38,124 nt of DNA, from contig JAPTJF010000547.1 in NCBI GenBank assembly GCA_029339195.1, forward strand, positions 1-38,124. The letters run 5' to 3'. The translations under genes and the position numbers were made by a program. This DNA comes from Micractinium sp. NFX-FRZ (taxonomy: Eukaryota > Chlorophyta > Trebouxiophyceae > Chlorellales > Chlorellaceae). The notes below the pieces were generated by a model. That model saw nothing but the letters and a program-made list of their open reading frames with translations, was not told the DNA's origin and searched no databases. How positions within the stretch are numbered: position 1 is the first letter of the stretch; each line of letters begins with the position of its first letter. Of this stretch, positions 19,475 through 30,921 are shown piece after piece.

Positions 19475-20547
19475 ATGGACGCTTACGGCTCGGCAGCAAG
19501 CAGCGGAGGGCAGGTTTCGGAGGCCCAAGTGATGGATGCGGTGAGCGGGGTTATTCCAGAGGTGCCGCAGGCCACATTGCTGTGCATGTGGGTGCGGCGT
19601 CCTGGCGCGCCCAAAACCCGGCCTCTGCAGCTCGCCTGGACTGCTCAGAGGGCGCTGACATGGGCTTTCATTTCCTAGAGGTAGCGGCGCTGCCTGCAAA
19701 AGCACACCATGGCACACCGCCAGGCAGCGAGCGGCAGTGGCGGCAGCACGCACGTGCCGGCACACTGAAGCCCCCCCCCCCCCCTCTCCCACGCCCGCCT
19801 GCCCTGGCCTTGCAGGTCCAGCACGAGATGCAGGTGCGTTCACGCAGGGCAACGGGCTATGCTTGTTTGGCATCAGTGCCGCCGCTGGTGGGGGGCCTGC
19901 TACAACCGCTCCATGCTTGCGCCTCAAGTTTGCCGGTTCCTTGCTCCTTTGCAGATAGCCTTTCTCCAGGAGTTTTACCAGGTGAACATGGCGGTGGGAC
20001 GCACAGCACCCTGTGCTTGCCGCCTCCCGAGCACCGCTCGTTGCTGGTGGGCGGCGCCTCGCTGCCGGAACCTCCAGGCCTTTGCCGCCCATGCTGACAC
20101 TTCTGCGTGACTGTGCATGCAGACGGTGCGGGACAAGTGCTTTGACAAGTGCATCACCAAGCCCAGCAGCAGCCTCAGCAGCAGCGAGCAGCAATGCCTC
20201 GCGCGGTGTTGCGACCGGTGAGGCGGGGCACGACGTCGGGCGGGCGACAGGCTTGCGGTTGGGTTGGTGCCAGCAACAGCAGCAGCAGCAACAGCAGCAG
20301 TGGGTTGCAGCTGCATAAAGGCCTGGCATTGCCTGCCACAGGGGGCACATGGTTGCCGCTGTAGCTGCCCCCTTCCCAGGTGACAGCCTGGCGGCAGGGC
20401 TTCGCATAAGAGCACCCTCAGGGCCCTTGCCCCTTACCCTGCCCCCCACCCGCTGTGCCCTTCTTTCTTCCCCTGACCCATGACAGATTTGCCGAGGCCA
20501 CGCAGATTGTGACCAAGGCTGTGCTGGACATGAGCGGGCTGGAGTGA
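19475..20547 (+). CDS. TIM13: Mitochondrial intermembrane-space chaperone Tim13
   Basis: Small Tim protein that works with Tim8 in a hexamer in the intermembrane space and escorts hydrophobic precursors to the inner membrane. Five exons, 19475-19540, 19816-19833, 19955-19981, 20123-20217 and 20487-20547, join exactly to 88 aa, the family size. The twin CX3C motif is plain: CFDKC and, 16 residues on, CLARC. The sequence between, ITKPSSSLSSSEQQ, matches the conserved KP…SL…SE pattern of Tim13, which separates it from Tim8, Tim9 and Tim10. Exons 2 (VQHEMQ, 18 nt) and 3 (IAFLQEFYQ, 27 nt) are microexons. The ATG at 19475 is the only sensible start. A TGTAA lies 141 bases after the stop. Confidence 0.95.
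20265..20305 (+). repeat. CAG/CAA repeat in TIM13 intron 4
   Basis: A run of about 12 CAG and CAA triplets inside the last intron of TIM13. It is non-coding in this gene model. Confidence 0.7.
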
Positions 20548-21263
20548 AGCTGGAGCCAGCAACCAGGCAGCGGGTGCAGCAGGCGGCCCGGCCCGTTGCT
20601 CAGGGGGTAACTGGTGCACCAGCCAGCGCCCCTGTGCTGCCTCCAGCATGCATGCTTTAGTTGGTCTTTGTTTTGTTCTATAATAGTTGTAACGTGCACA
20701 ATAACTTGTGCTCTGGTAGAGCGCAAGTGTAGTTTAGTGCCGACTTGGGTGGGTGCCGGTCCAGCCTGTGCCTTCCCCCGCTATTGCTGTGAGCTCTCCC
20801 TGCTGCCCTGCCTGTCTGCATCTTCACGCTCACCGATATGGGCAGTTGTGTCGAGCACCTTGTGGGATATCTTGAGCAACATCTGCAGGAGGGGACAGCA
20901 CCAAAGGGGCACAGTCAGGTGGGCTACACCTCGTGATCTTCTTCCCCCGGCTGCCCAGCGGCCACCCGCGGCCCCGCCCTCAATCGGTCAGCGCTCAGCG
21001 ACTGCTGGCCGGGGGCCTGCTGCAATGGTCCCCAAAAATGATCTGAGTGCCTAAATGACTGCCAGACCTCGACATGGTGCTTGGCCCCCTGTGCAAGGCG
21101 CAAGAGATCTTGCATATGCCTAGCGCCAGCGAGCATGGCTGGCGCCAGCGGGGGGCAACAGACCTCCTCGCGCATCTTGCTCTGGGCACTCGGTCTCTTC
21201 ATCTGTGCACATTTTCACCATATCAACTCGCATGCGCAAGCTCCCATACGCGCGGGGCAGGGT
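20548..21263. other. TIM13 3' region and upstream region of glycosyltransferase-like gene A
   Basis: Contains the TIM13 3' untranslated region with TGTAA at 20688-20692, then the presumed promoter of the next plus-strand gene. Open frames here have no protein-like character. Nothing else is recognised. Confidence 0.45.
20688..20692 (+). promoter_or_regulatory. TGTAA polyadenylation signal for TIM13
   Basis: TGTAA in a T-rich stretch (TTTTGTTCTATAATAG precedes it), 141 bases after the TIM13 stop codon. Confidence 0.6.
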
Positions 21264-24200
21264 ATGAAGACCCCACAAAAGGCCCGGCCCGCGCCATGGC
21301 GAGTGGCTACTGCGGTCTCTGGGATGCTTTTAGTGTTTGTAGCCTGTTGGATGACGCCCGGTTCCGGGCGACCGCAGCCAACGGGGAACATGGAGCACAT
21401 GGGGCGGGCGGCGGCGGCGGCCCCGTTCCAACACAATGCAGCAGAGTTGCAACGACATACTGCAGTGCTCAAGCAAATCATGTTGCAGCAGCATCTTGGA
21501 AGTCTTCAGCAAGACCGCGGACGGAAGCAGGATGGCAGACAGCACCCGCAGGCGCAAGCCGCGCAGCACTCAACCGAGCAGCACCCACTAGCGCTGCAGC
21601 TGCGCCCGCAGGGCCAGAAGCGGGGGCGGCAGCGCTGCGCTGTTTACAATGGAGTGCAGGCAAGCCTCAGCATCCCTGCTTTATGTGCAACTGATTGGGT
21701 GCATGCACAAGTGTGTGCACGGGAAATTGCCCACACCCTGTTCTGTGCAGCGAGTGGCCGGTCGCCTGTGTTGCTGGCTGCTGCTGGGTAGATGCAGATG
21801 GCCGCTCCTCCTGCCCCTGCTCCCGTGCCTGGCCTGCAGTTCCACTCTGACGTGGCGGCTGGCCTCATCTGGGCGTTCCAGGTAGGCTTGTGACAGTTGG
21901 TAGGCTGCCCACATGGGCGCTGAGAGGGTCGCATGTGCCGTCATGGCAGCCCTCCGCAGCTCATCTGAAGCTGCATCCAAGTGCCGCTACTCTGCTGCAC
22001 TGCCCGCATGCTGCAGGAGGCAGGCTGTGACGTCACGGCATACTTGCACCCACTGGCAAACGGCATGCAGGTGCGCCGGCTCACGATGGTTGCAGCACGC
22101 ACTGCTGTTGACTCATGCATTTGCCTGCCCTCCTGCCTCCGTACCTGCCACCAGCCCGTCACGTGCCCGCCTGCCTGCCAGCATGCTCGGACCTGAACGC
22201 ACTGCTGCTGGCTGGCTGCAGGAGGTGATGGCGCCATGGTACCGCGGGCAGTACCGCGACCTTACCGACATGCTGGCAGACGCTGCCCAGGTGCACAGGC
22301 CGCCCCACACTGCTGCTGCGCTGCCAGTGCTGTATCGTAACCGGAAGCCAGCTCATGTGTGGGGGAGGGGCGGGGTTGTTGCCCCGCATTCACCGCAACG
22401 CGCCGGGCATTCAGACTACACAAACAAGATTCCACCTGGTGTGCTGCCTCGTGTACTGCCCGCCCTGCAGTACGACGTCATCGTGCTGGTCACCTTCCCC
22501 GAGCCTCCGCACGCGTTCGCCACGCAGCGTGCGCTGCTGCAGGCGGCGCACCGCCCGCCTCCCCACCAGCGGCTGCTGCTGGTCACTCACAACCCGGACC
22601 GCCTGCTGGCCGGCTGCACAGCCGCTACCGAGCCCTGGCTGCTTGACGTGCTGGCGCAGCAGGCAGTGACGTGGGCTGTGCCGCCCGTGGCAGCTGTGGA
22701 CACAGCGGGCGAGGCACACGTGGCGGCGGCGGGGGGCGGGCCACCTGCGGGACGCGGCGGGACGGAAAGCACAGCAGGCGAAGCGAGCACCGAGCAGCAG
22801 CAGCCCAGTACAGAGCAGCACCCGCCGCGCATCCAGCTTTTGGCGCTGGCTCCCTGCGTGTCAGATTTCACAGCGGCGGCGCTGGAGTCGTGGGCAGCGG
22901 AAAAGTATGGCGGCCTGCCCCATGTGGAGGTGCCGTGGGTGGCGCCCCTGGTGCCCTGGGCTCCAGAGAGCGCCACGCCTGCCGTGGCTGACCACAGCGG
23001 CAGCAGCAGCGCGGCGGCAGCTGAGGGGGGCAGCAGAGGAACGTATGCTGGGTCGCTACGGCACTTGTGCATCCAGGTGCGGCGTGCGTTGGCACTGCGG
23101 GTGCAGCGGGCAGGGCAGGCAGGGCAGCTGGGCAGGTCTGGTAGGCAGGCGGGCAGGATGCCACTGCCCGCTGCTGTGGCTGCCCTCTCTCACCCTCACC
23201 GCCGCCTGCCGTGGCAGCCACACGCTGTCTGCCCACGCCTCTTGAGTACCGCCAGGCCGCCCCTGCTGCAAGACACCAAACCCGCCCCTCTACTTGTGAC
23301 CTCGACCGCTGCAGGGAAGCATCGACCCCAAGCGGCGCGACTATGCCAGCGCGTTTGTGGCAGCCTCCCACCCGGCGGTGCTGGCGCAGCTGCGGCGGCG
23401 CAACGAGAGCCTGCTGCTTGTGGGCTCTGGCACAGGAGAGGGGCTGGAGGTGCCTCCAGGGCTGAGGCCCTACGTGCGCGCAGTGTCGGACCTTGCTTAC
23501 GAGGTAGGAAGGGCAGCTGGATGCCTTGGCGGCTGTGCCTGGCTCATGTCCTTCAGCGGCTGGCTGGCTGCCCTGCCACCTGTGGAGTGTTCCCCTTGAG
23601 CGGCCAGCTTGCCGCCGTGCTGGCCCTGGCCTTTGTCTGTCTGCCAGGCCTGCCGCCGGCGTGGCTGCACACCCTGCGCGCGGCACCTGCACTGTCGGCC
23701 ACCCCTCACCCCGTCCCTCCATCCTCATCCCCGCCGGCATTGCCCTGCTTCTTCGCTGCCTGCCCCCGCAGGACTACTACGCCCTGCTGTCCAGCTGCCG
23801 CGCAATCCTCACCGCCTTCCGCTCCATCGGTAAGTCACTTGCTGCTTCAGCTGCCGTCGCAGCGCTTCCCGTGCCTGCCCACCTCGCTGCCTTGTGCGCA
23901 CCAAACGTTTCATGGCGCGCCCGACACGCGTGGGCATGCAGCAGCTTGCCTCACCCTGGGCAAGCTTCCCGCTGCCCACGCCCACGCCCACCTTCCACCC
24001 CCTTCCCTGCATGCGCTGCTCCGCCTGCAGAGGCGTACACCACCCACAAAGCCAGCAGCACCCTGGCTGTCGCTCTCCAAGTGGGGGCGCCGCTGCTCAC
24101 CGAGAGCAGGTGGGCGGGCTGGCAGGGGGCAGGGTGGGTACCTCTTCTTCTGTGAGGCGGAGCTTAGGGGAAAGGGGCAACAATGAAGGCGGAAGGCGAG

Positions 24201-24719
24201 CTGAAAGGAAGGTCTGTGCCTGCCTGCCCGGCCCACCTGCGCCCACTGCCCACTGGCCTAGCGCGTGCACAGCCACCTTGCCGTGGTTCCCGCCCCTCAC
24301 CCTTGCTGTCCGCCTGCCTGCCCAATGCACCCATTCTGCAGCGTGCTCCACGCCTATTCTTACTACCAGCGGGGCGCATCCTACGCGTATGCTGCTGAAG
24401 GGGCGAGCCCGGCGCCCGACCCCGCTGCCTTGGGCGCTGCAAACGGCGCCAAGGTGGCACAGCGGACGCAGAAGCAGCAGCAGCAGCGGCGTCGGCAGTG
24501 CCAACGGGGGGCAGCACCCTCGGCTGGCTTGGGTGGTGCTGGCAGAAAGCGGGACCAGCGTCGTCGAAGATTCGCACGTCGGCTGGCTCAGGCAGGAGCA
24601 CCTGTGGGCGTGGGCGCTGAGGGACTTGCTGCTTTGCTGAAGGTTGAGGCATCACGCAAGGAGGCAGCGCAGCCGCCGCAGCCATCCCCACCGCAAGCGG
24701 CGCAGCAACAGCAAGCGGC

Positions 24720-24772
<53 letters not shown>

Positions 24773-25095
24773 GGCAGGCGAGGCAGGCGAGGCAGGCGAC
24801 AGGTCAGGCGGCGAAGCAGGGAATGCAGGAGCAGGAGCAGGAGCAGCAGCAGGCAATGCAGCAGCAGCAGGAGGAGCAGGCGCCACCAGAGGGCAGCTAT
24901 GCAGCCGCGCTGCTGCGAGCTTTCAACGACGGCGCCAACCGGGCAGCACACTCTTCCGCTTGGCGGCTTAAGCAGCAGGTCATGCAGCACAACGCTGAGG
25001 TGGCGACGCGCTTCCTGCTGGACACCGCCAGGCTGGCAGCTGCCACGTCAGCAGCTGAACACAATGGCCAGGCAGGTGCCGCACTGGCTCAGTAG
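21264..25095 (+). CDS. Type II membrane glycosyltransferase-like protein A, with polyglutamine tract
   Basis: Nine exons, 21264-21659, 21840-21881, 22017-22070, 22222-22290, 22471-23076, 23315-23503, 23772-23829, 24031-24109 and 24342-25095, join in frame to 748 aa. A basic N-terminus precedes one hydrophobic helix at about residues 13-30, as in a type II Golgi anchor. The lumenal part has YDVIVLVTFPE, VPWVAPLVPWAP, a GSIDPKRRDYASAF block, LLLVGSG, CRAILTAF and KASSTLAVALQVGAPLLTES. The last segments resemble the C-terminal donor-binding half of GT-B glycosyltransferases; that is an inference from pattern, and the sugar is unknown. Residues about 624-641 are a pure Gln run. The C-terminal GSYAAALLRAFNDGA block is shared with paralogue B. 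Intron 1 has a GC donor, and B has no intron at that position. Confidence 0.78.
24718..24773 (+). repeat. CAG repeat encoding about 17 glutamines
   Basis: A near-pure (CAG)n tract within exon 9 of glycosyltransferase-like gene A. It is translated as polyglutamine and followed by further Gln-rich sequence (QEQEQEQQQAMQQQQ). Paralogue B has an acidic, Glu-rich stretch in the equivalent place. Confidence 0.9.
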
Positions 25096-26141
25096 CTGCA
25101 GCGGCAGCCGCTGCCTCCGCAAGCCTGCTGCAGTGCGGCCTTCAAGCACCTATTGCATCTCACAAAGCACACAAGCTTACGGCGCGCCTGACCCATGCAT
25201 CTGGGACCCATGACCTACAGCATCTCTTAGCCTCTGTTCGTTCTCGACCTTTGCCTCACACTTGTGGTCCCTATGTGCCTCACTGTTCCCTTCGCCTTCA
25301 TTCATGGCCGCATCCCACCTTGCCCACTCCCTTCTCCCTGACACCCTGGTTGCAAGCCTGCCTCACTTCCCCAGGCACCGAATTGGTCGCCGCCGCCCTA
25401 CACAACGATGGAGCATTCATTCATGGAACACGCGAGTGTGCTGAGCGCACTGATTGGACATGACAGTGTGCACATTGATGGGCGTGCATATGCTGCGTGA
25501 GTTGGGGTCATGTCGCGCCTCGGTGTGTCTGTGTTTGCAGCTTGGTTGTGGAAACACAGACTGTGAGCCGATGCAGGCAACTGTGGTCCTCGTCGGGTGG
25601 AGATGGCACGAGTGTGCCGAGCTGGCAGTGTTGGCAGCGAGCCCTAAAGCTAAGAGTGATGAGGGCATGTGCATGCGCCCGCCGCCCCAGACCCTCATTA
25701 AGCAGGGAGGAGCTGGAGGCCCCAGGCCCCCTTCAACCCACCAGGTGGGCTGCAATGGCTGTCACGCCAGCTTCCACCACATGCGCAGATACCCCCTGGA
25801 CAGCACAGCTTGCACGTCGGATGGCATTTGCTGCAAAAGATGGCCGTGGGTCGAGCCCCGCCTCAGTAGTGTGTGGTCTCAAAATTGACCACTCTATACT
25901 ATTTCGCCTCACCTCTACATAGCATATGCTGCAGTCTCGTTGAGTGTGAATGAAAGGCAGACATTGAAGGGAGGGCAAGGACAGAGAGATCTTGCTGCTG
26001 TGACGTGGCAGCGCTGCGCTGAGAGGCGCCAGCTTGAGTCAAGCCTTGACTCCGTTCCGCTTGCGCTCGTCATTCGTGTTTCATCTTGCAACCTTCGTTG
26101 CGCCTGTTTTCACGGGCGGATCTGCCTCAGAGCCGCCGTGT
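25096..26141. other. Spacer between the two glycosyltransferase-like paralogues
   Basis: About 1 kb with the 3' region of gene A and the promoter of gene B. Frames at 25454-25922 on the plus strand show no family resemblance and weak coding character. I see no TGTAA, tRNA or repeat of note. Confidence 0.45.
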
Positions 26142-29100
26142 ATGTCGGCCAAGCCGGCGAGGCTTTGGGCGGCGATGCGGCTACCTTTAGCTTGCTGTGC
26201 CACACTGCTGTTACTGCTTGGCATTTCGCTTGCCCTCACCGGTGGCGCCAGACCGCTGGCCGGCCGGGCGCACTTTCTGCTCATGGAGCGCCTGGTGTTC
26301 GACAGCAGCGTAAGATGTTATCGCCATTAATAGAATTGTGTTGGTAGGGACGGCCCGCCAGCGCGAGACTGCTTACTTGAATCGAACTCCGCCATCCTTT
26401 TTTTGCACGCGCCCTGCCGCATAGAGTGGCTCATACATCCATCACGCTGTTCTACTTTGCAGCAGCAGCCGGGGAAGCAGCTGGGGCCGCTTTCAGCACA
26501 ACCAACGCGCGCGGCAGCGGCGGCGGGTGGCGCCGCCGCCGCCCAAGCGAAGGGGCGCGGTGTGGAGGAGCAGCCGCAGCAGCCGGCCATGCCCAATAGG
26601 CCACGCCCACAAAAGTGTGCCATCTACAACGGGGTGAATTTCCACATGGATGTCACTGCCGGCATCTCATGGGCCTTCCAGGTGAGACGGAGGGAGGCGT
26701 GCCCCCACGGGCAGCGGCGGCTTTGTGGTGTGTAGGGCAGGCATAGCGGGGCGAATGTTTTGCCCAGCACGCACCCTGCGCCAGCCAGGCCTGGATGGGA
26801 GCTCCAGCCTCCCGCATTGCCTCCTCAGTGCATTCCAAACTCTCTGTGTGCACCATGCCCGCCGCTGCGCCTGCAGGAGGCGGGGTGTGAGACAAACGTG
26901 TACATGCACCTTCGGGCGCGCGGCCTGCGGGTGAGAGGCTGCGGCCAGGCTGCTCCGGCTGCTCCGGCACACACCCAGCTGCCCACCATCCCTGTGCCTG
27001 CCTCACATGCTGGGCTCCAGCCCCACAGTGCTGCGCCCTCTGCCTGCCCGCCACTGCTGACGCCACCTCCACTTTCGCCACCCCTCTTGCCCCTCACACC
27101 ACTTTCCCCCTCAGGACGTGATGGCTTCCTGGTTTAAGGGGCAGCTGCTTCCTCGGGAGCAGCTGGAGGCGGACCAAGGGCAGGTGAGGGGGGTGGGAAG
27201 GCACAGCCTCTCTTCTTGGTCCAATGCGTGACGGAGGTGGAGGCAGGCCAAGGGCGGGTGCGATTCCCTTTCCGCTCGGTGCACAGGCTGTCACAGTCTT
27301 CGCTGCCAGCTGCCGCCGCTCCGGCACAGCCTGCCATCCTGTACTCCATGGCCCCAGCAGTACAATGGCATCATCGTGGTCACCCTTCTAGGTAGCCCGG
27401 CATGCTGTACTGCCCTGTCCCGTGCACTGCAGTACGACGTCATCGTCATGATCACCTTCCCCGAGGGCCCCAGCTCCCAGGAGCGCCAGATGCGCCTGCT
27501 GCTGGCCCGCCCGCCCCACCAGCGCATCATGCTGGGCGTGCACAACCCCGCCTGGCTGCTCAACAACGCCGGCCCGCTGGTGCCGCCGCTGCTGCTGGGG
27601 CAGGCGCTGCGGCATGCGGCGCCGGGCGCAGCGGGCGCAGCGGGCGCCGACGCGGGCGCCTCGGGTGTGCGCCCGGTGCAGCTGCTCTCGCTGGCACCCT
27701 GCGGGGCGGCCTACGCCCAGTCCCTTGTGGAGAGCTGGGCGGCCGACTACCAGACCTGGGAGCCAGAGCTTCAGCATGTGCAGCCCCGCATGGAGGTGCC
27801 ATGGATCGCGCCGCTGGTCCCCTGGGCACCCTCCCGCGAGGAGCCCAGCCCGGGGGGCGGCCTGGCGTCGCAGGGGGAGGGCGAGTATGGCGGGCGGCTG
27901 AAGCACGTGTGCATACAGGTTGGTGGGTGGGGGGCTGGGTGGTGTGCGGGGTGGGGGCAGGGGGGGAGGGGGGGAGCAGGGGCAGCGGCGCAGGTTGGTG
28001 GAGGGGGCTCGCAGGGGAGGGTGGCAGGCGGCCAGGCGTGGCACTGGCTGAATCGCGTCGGACGCAGACACGTGGCAAGAAGCACTGGCCTCCTTGTGCT
28101 GGCGCCTCTGTGCTGGCCCGTCTGTGCTGGCACCGCCCTGTCACAGTTGCCCTCCTTGCCTCTGCACCCCACGCCCGGCTCTGCACAGGGCAACATCGAC
28201 CCCAAGCGCCGCGACTACGAGAGCGCTTTCCAGGCGGCCAGCCACCCTGCCGTGCTGGCGCAGCTGCGGCGGCGCAAGGAAAGCATACTGCTTGTGGGGA
28301 GCAAGAAGGGGACGCTGTCCACCCCGCCCGCCCTGCAGCCCTACGTCAAGGTTGTGTCCGACCTGAATTACGGGGTGAGCGGCAGTGGGGGCAGTACAGG
28401 TGGGCAGCGCAGTGCTGGCGGTACGGTACCGCTGCAGTCCCTCGTTGCATCGCGCGAGGTACACCTAGTGTGTGGGACTGTGGGGCGGTATCCCCTGTGC
28501 GAGAGAAGGATTGTGACACCTAAACCACTGGTCTCCCAATACCACGCACTGCCATTTTGCTGCTTGCACAACCGACGTGACACCCTGCCCTGCAGCCACG
28601 CCACCGCCACACAACAGCAACCACAGCCCCTCTGACACATGGCTGCGGCATGCCGTGCGCCCCTGCCTTGCAGGATTATTACGACACCCTGTCCCGCTGC
28701 CGTGCCATCCTCACCGCCTTTGGCTCTGGTGCGCTGCCTGCTCAGCCTGCTGTGGTCAGCCTGCTGCCTCGCCTAGCCGCCCGCTGTATTGTCGTCCCGG
28801 CCCCCGCCCGCGCACTCTCGCTCCGCCGGCCCATGCTGCAGCACCTTGCATGCGCTCGCCTGCGCCGCCTGCCTGCAGCACTTCCTCGCCGGTGGCCTCT
28901 GAGCTCCTCCCACTGCCGCTCCCTGCCCTGCCAAGTGCCGCCCCTGCGGTTCTATATCAGCACGCCCACCTCCTGGCATGCCACGCTGATGTGCTGTCAC
29001 GCGCTACCTGTACCGCAGATCTGTACATCATCAACAAGACCAGCAGTACCATGGCAGCTTCCCTGCAAGTGGGTGCGCCGGTCGTCACGGAACAGAGGTG

Positions 29101-30097
29101 TGCGGGCGGGTGGGCAGGCAGGCAGGCAGGTCGGGTGGGCAAGTTGATGGCCACACGTGTATGCCAGTACAACCCACAGTGCATACCCGCTTGCAGACCA
29201 GCAGAGTGCTTTCCCTCTCACCTGACCCTTCCGCAGGCAGCATGCAACAGGCGTGCCTTGCTTGCTTCATGTTCCCCTCTGTGCCCTAAACATGTTCCCC
29301 TCTTTGCCAGGCTGTGGCAGCATAAGAGGTGTGCCACGCCGCTGTGCCGCCCATGTCACCCTGTGTGCGGCTGCCACACAGCAGCTTGCCTCTCACATCC
29401 CGCTCAACAGCAGTGTCCCCCTGATCTCAACTCCTGCAGGGTCCTGGCAGCATACGAGTATGTACCGCAAGATGCTGTGCTGCGCTACGACACCCCCCCG
29501 ACCGCCAGTCCCCAGGACCCAGCAGCCCTGGCGGCAGCGGAAGGCGTGCGCCTGTCTCGTGAGATGGAGCGCCGTGCAGATGCGCTGGAGCAGCTTATGC
29601 GGCGGGCAGCAAAGCCGGGGCGGCGGCTCATAGAGCAGGAGCCGGTGGCGGGTGTGGCGGAGCGGGAGGCAGCGGAGGAGGCGGACTGGGGGGCGGAGGA
29701 GGAGGAGGGGATGTGGGTCAAAGAGGAGCAGGAGGCAGCAGTGGTAGGGGCGGCGGGCGCAGCAGCGGCAGGCGCCAACGCCCCTCAGCTGTGGCGGCAG
29801 CGCGTGCTGGCAGCGGCGGCAGAGGAGGAGGATGCTGATCGCGAAGAGCAGCTGCGGCAAGGGTCGGCAGCGGATGCAGCAGCGACAGAAGAAGAGGAGC
29901 AGCAGGCGGTCGAGTTGCCGCCAGCAGGCAGCTATGCAGCAGCGCTTTTGAGTGCGTTTGATGACGGCGCCAGCCGCGCAGCGCACACAGCAGCATGGCG
30001 CGCCAAGTGGGTTGTGATGCGGCGCAATGCAGAGGCGGCGGGCAAGGTGTTGGAGGACACTGCTGCCATGGTGGCTGAATTGAAGGCAGCGTGGTGA
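26142..30097 (+). CDS. Type II membrane glycosyltransferase-like protein B (tandem paralogue)
   Basis: Nine exons, about 26142-26309, 26463-26681, 26877-26930, 27115-27183, 27433-27918, 28189-28374, 28674-28728, 29019-29097 and 29440-30097, join in frame to 657 aa. The start MSAKPARLWAAMRL leads into a single strong hydrophobic helix at residues 13-34. The body follows gene A: NGVNFHMDVTAG, EAGCETNVYMHL, YDVIVMITFPEGP, VPWIAPLVPWAP, GNIDPKRRDYESAF, CRAILTAFGS, KTSSTMAASLQVGAPVVTEQ. Exons 6-9 have the same phases as in A. The C-terminal domain is Glu-rich where A is Gln-rich, then ends with the shared GSYAAALLSAFDDGA block. It is probably a Golgi glycosyltransferase; donor and acceptor are unknown. 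Intron 4 holds truncated copies of both neighbouring exon edges. Confidence 0.78.
27234..27262 (+). repeat. Copy of exon 4 donor edge inside intron 4 of gene B
   Basis: GGAGGCAGGCCAAGGGCGGG resembles the end of exon 4 plus its donor (GGAGGCGGACCAAGGGCAGG at about 27165-27184). A GT follows at the corresponding place. Confidence 0.6.
27356..27393 (+). repeat. Copy of exon 5 acceptor edge inside intron 4 of gene B
   Basis: CAG then TACAATGGCATCATCGTG resembles the start of exon 5 (CAG then TACGACGTCATCGTCATG at 27430). It encodes YNGIIVVTLL against YDVIVMITFP in the real exon, then meets an in-frame TAG. Confidence 0.7.
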
Positions 30098-30921
30098 GGC
30101 CCTGCACTGGCACGGCTGTGACTGTGACACTAGTACGATGCAAGCAGCCTTCTCTCAGCGCGCCTCTACGCTCAAGCTGCGCCGATTCCTTTCATTGCCA
30201 CCCCCTTGCCTGCTTTACATGCTTGTTTCTCCCGGCACATGGCGCACTGCATTTCTCTCTCTCTAACTTGTTATCGTGTATCCCAACAAGATACTTTACT
30301 TGACACCCCCCTTTCTCCCACTCAAGTGCTTGTTCCCCGCCCCCTGTGTTGAACTATCCCCTGTGTTGAACTATCGATAACCCCGCCGGCCCTGCTACCT
30401 CTGATGCTGAGGACACCCATTCTGCTGGCTTCCCACAGTACACACGTAGTACACCTTACAGTTGTCAATTAGCAACTATTAGGTAAAGCACTGTACACGG
30501 CCAGTCGGTGTAGCCCAAGTGAGAGCAAACCTACTTGGAGTCGCAGGTAAGGGCGCGTTGTTATGGCTGATACAGTGCCAGTGATGGAGGTGGGTGCCGC
30601 TAGCGTCAGGTCGTGTTGTTGAGCAAAGGTGGGATGTGTGGTGGGGGTGGTACGGCAGCAGAGAGAAGCGAATGCAGCAGCAGCAGCAGCAGCAGAAGTC
30701 ACCAACATGCTGTGCTGTCCACCAATCGCAACTACAATCCCCTAAGTTGCAGTGTACACGCGGGCAACCGTCGCGGTGCGGTGCTATGGCGTGGGAAAGC
30801 AGTGAGTCAGCAAGTGCATGGCTCAAGTCACGGCGACAGCAAGGCCTGGTGAAGCACTGCTGGGTTGTGTGCTCTGTATGGTGTGGGGTGAGAGGTGGAT
30901 GTGTGGGGGGCAGTGATGAGC
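30098..30921. other. Convergent intergenic region between gene B and the matrix-protein gene
   Basis: Both flanking genes end here. A minus-strand TGTAA at 30456-30460 fits the matrix-protein gene. A direct repeat CCCTGTGTTGAACTAT occurs twice near 30342-30373. A (CAG)n run lies at about 30672-30695. No coding sequence is supported. Confidence 0.5.
30456..30460 (-). promoter_or_regulatory. TGTAA polyadenylation signal for the matrix-protein gene
   Basis: TGTAA on the minus strand about 460 bases after the stop codon at 30922-30924. Confidence 0.35.

Noticed and set aside
21913..24186. A single uninterrupted 757-codon plus-strand frame
   Set aside because: It reads through several introns with clear GT-AG borders. 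Only the segment 22471-23076 is in the true frame; paralogue B confirms the exon limits.
27402..28523. 373-codon plus-strand frame overlapping glycosyltransferase-like gene B
   Set aside because: Out-of-frame shadow rich in Arg/Gly/Ala; the in-frame reading matches paralogue A.
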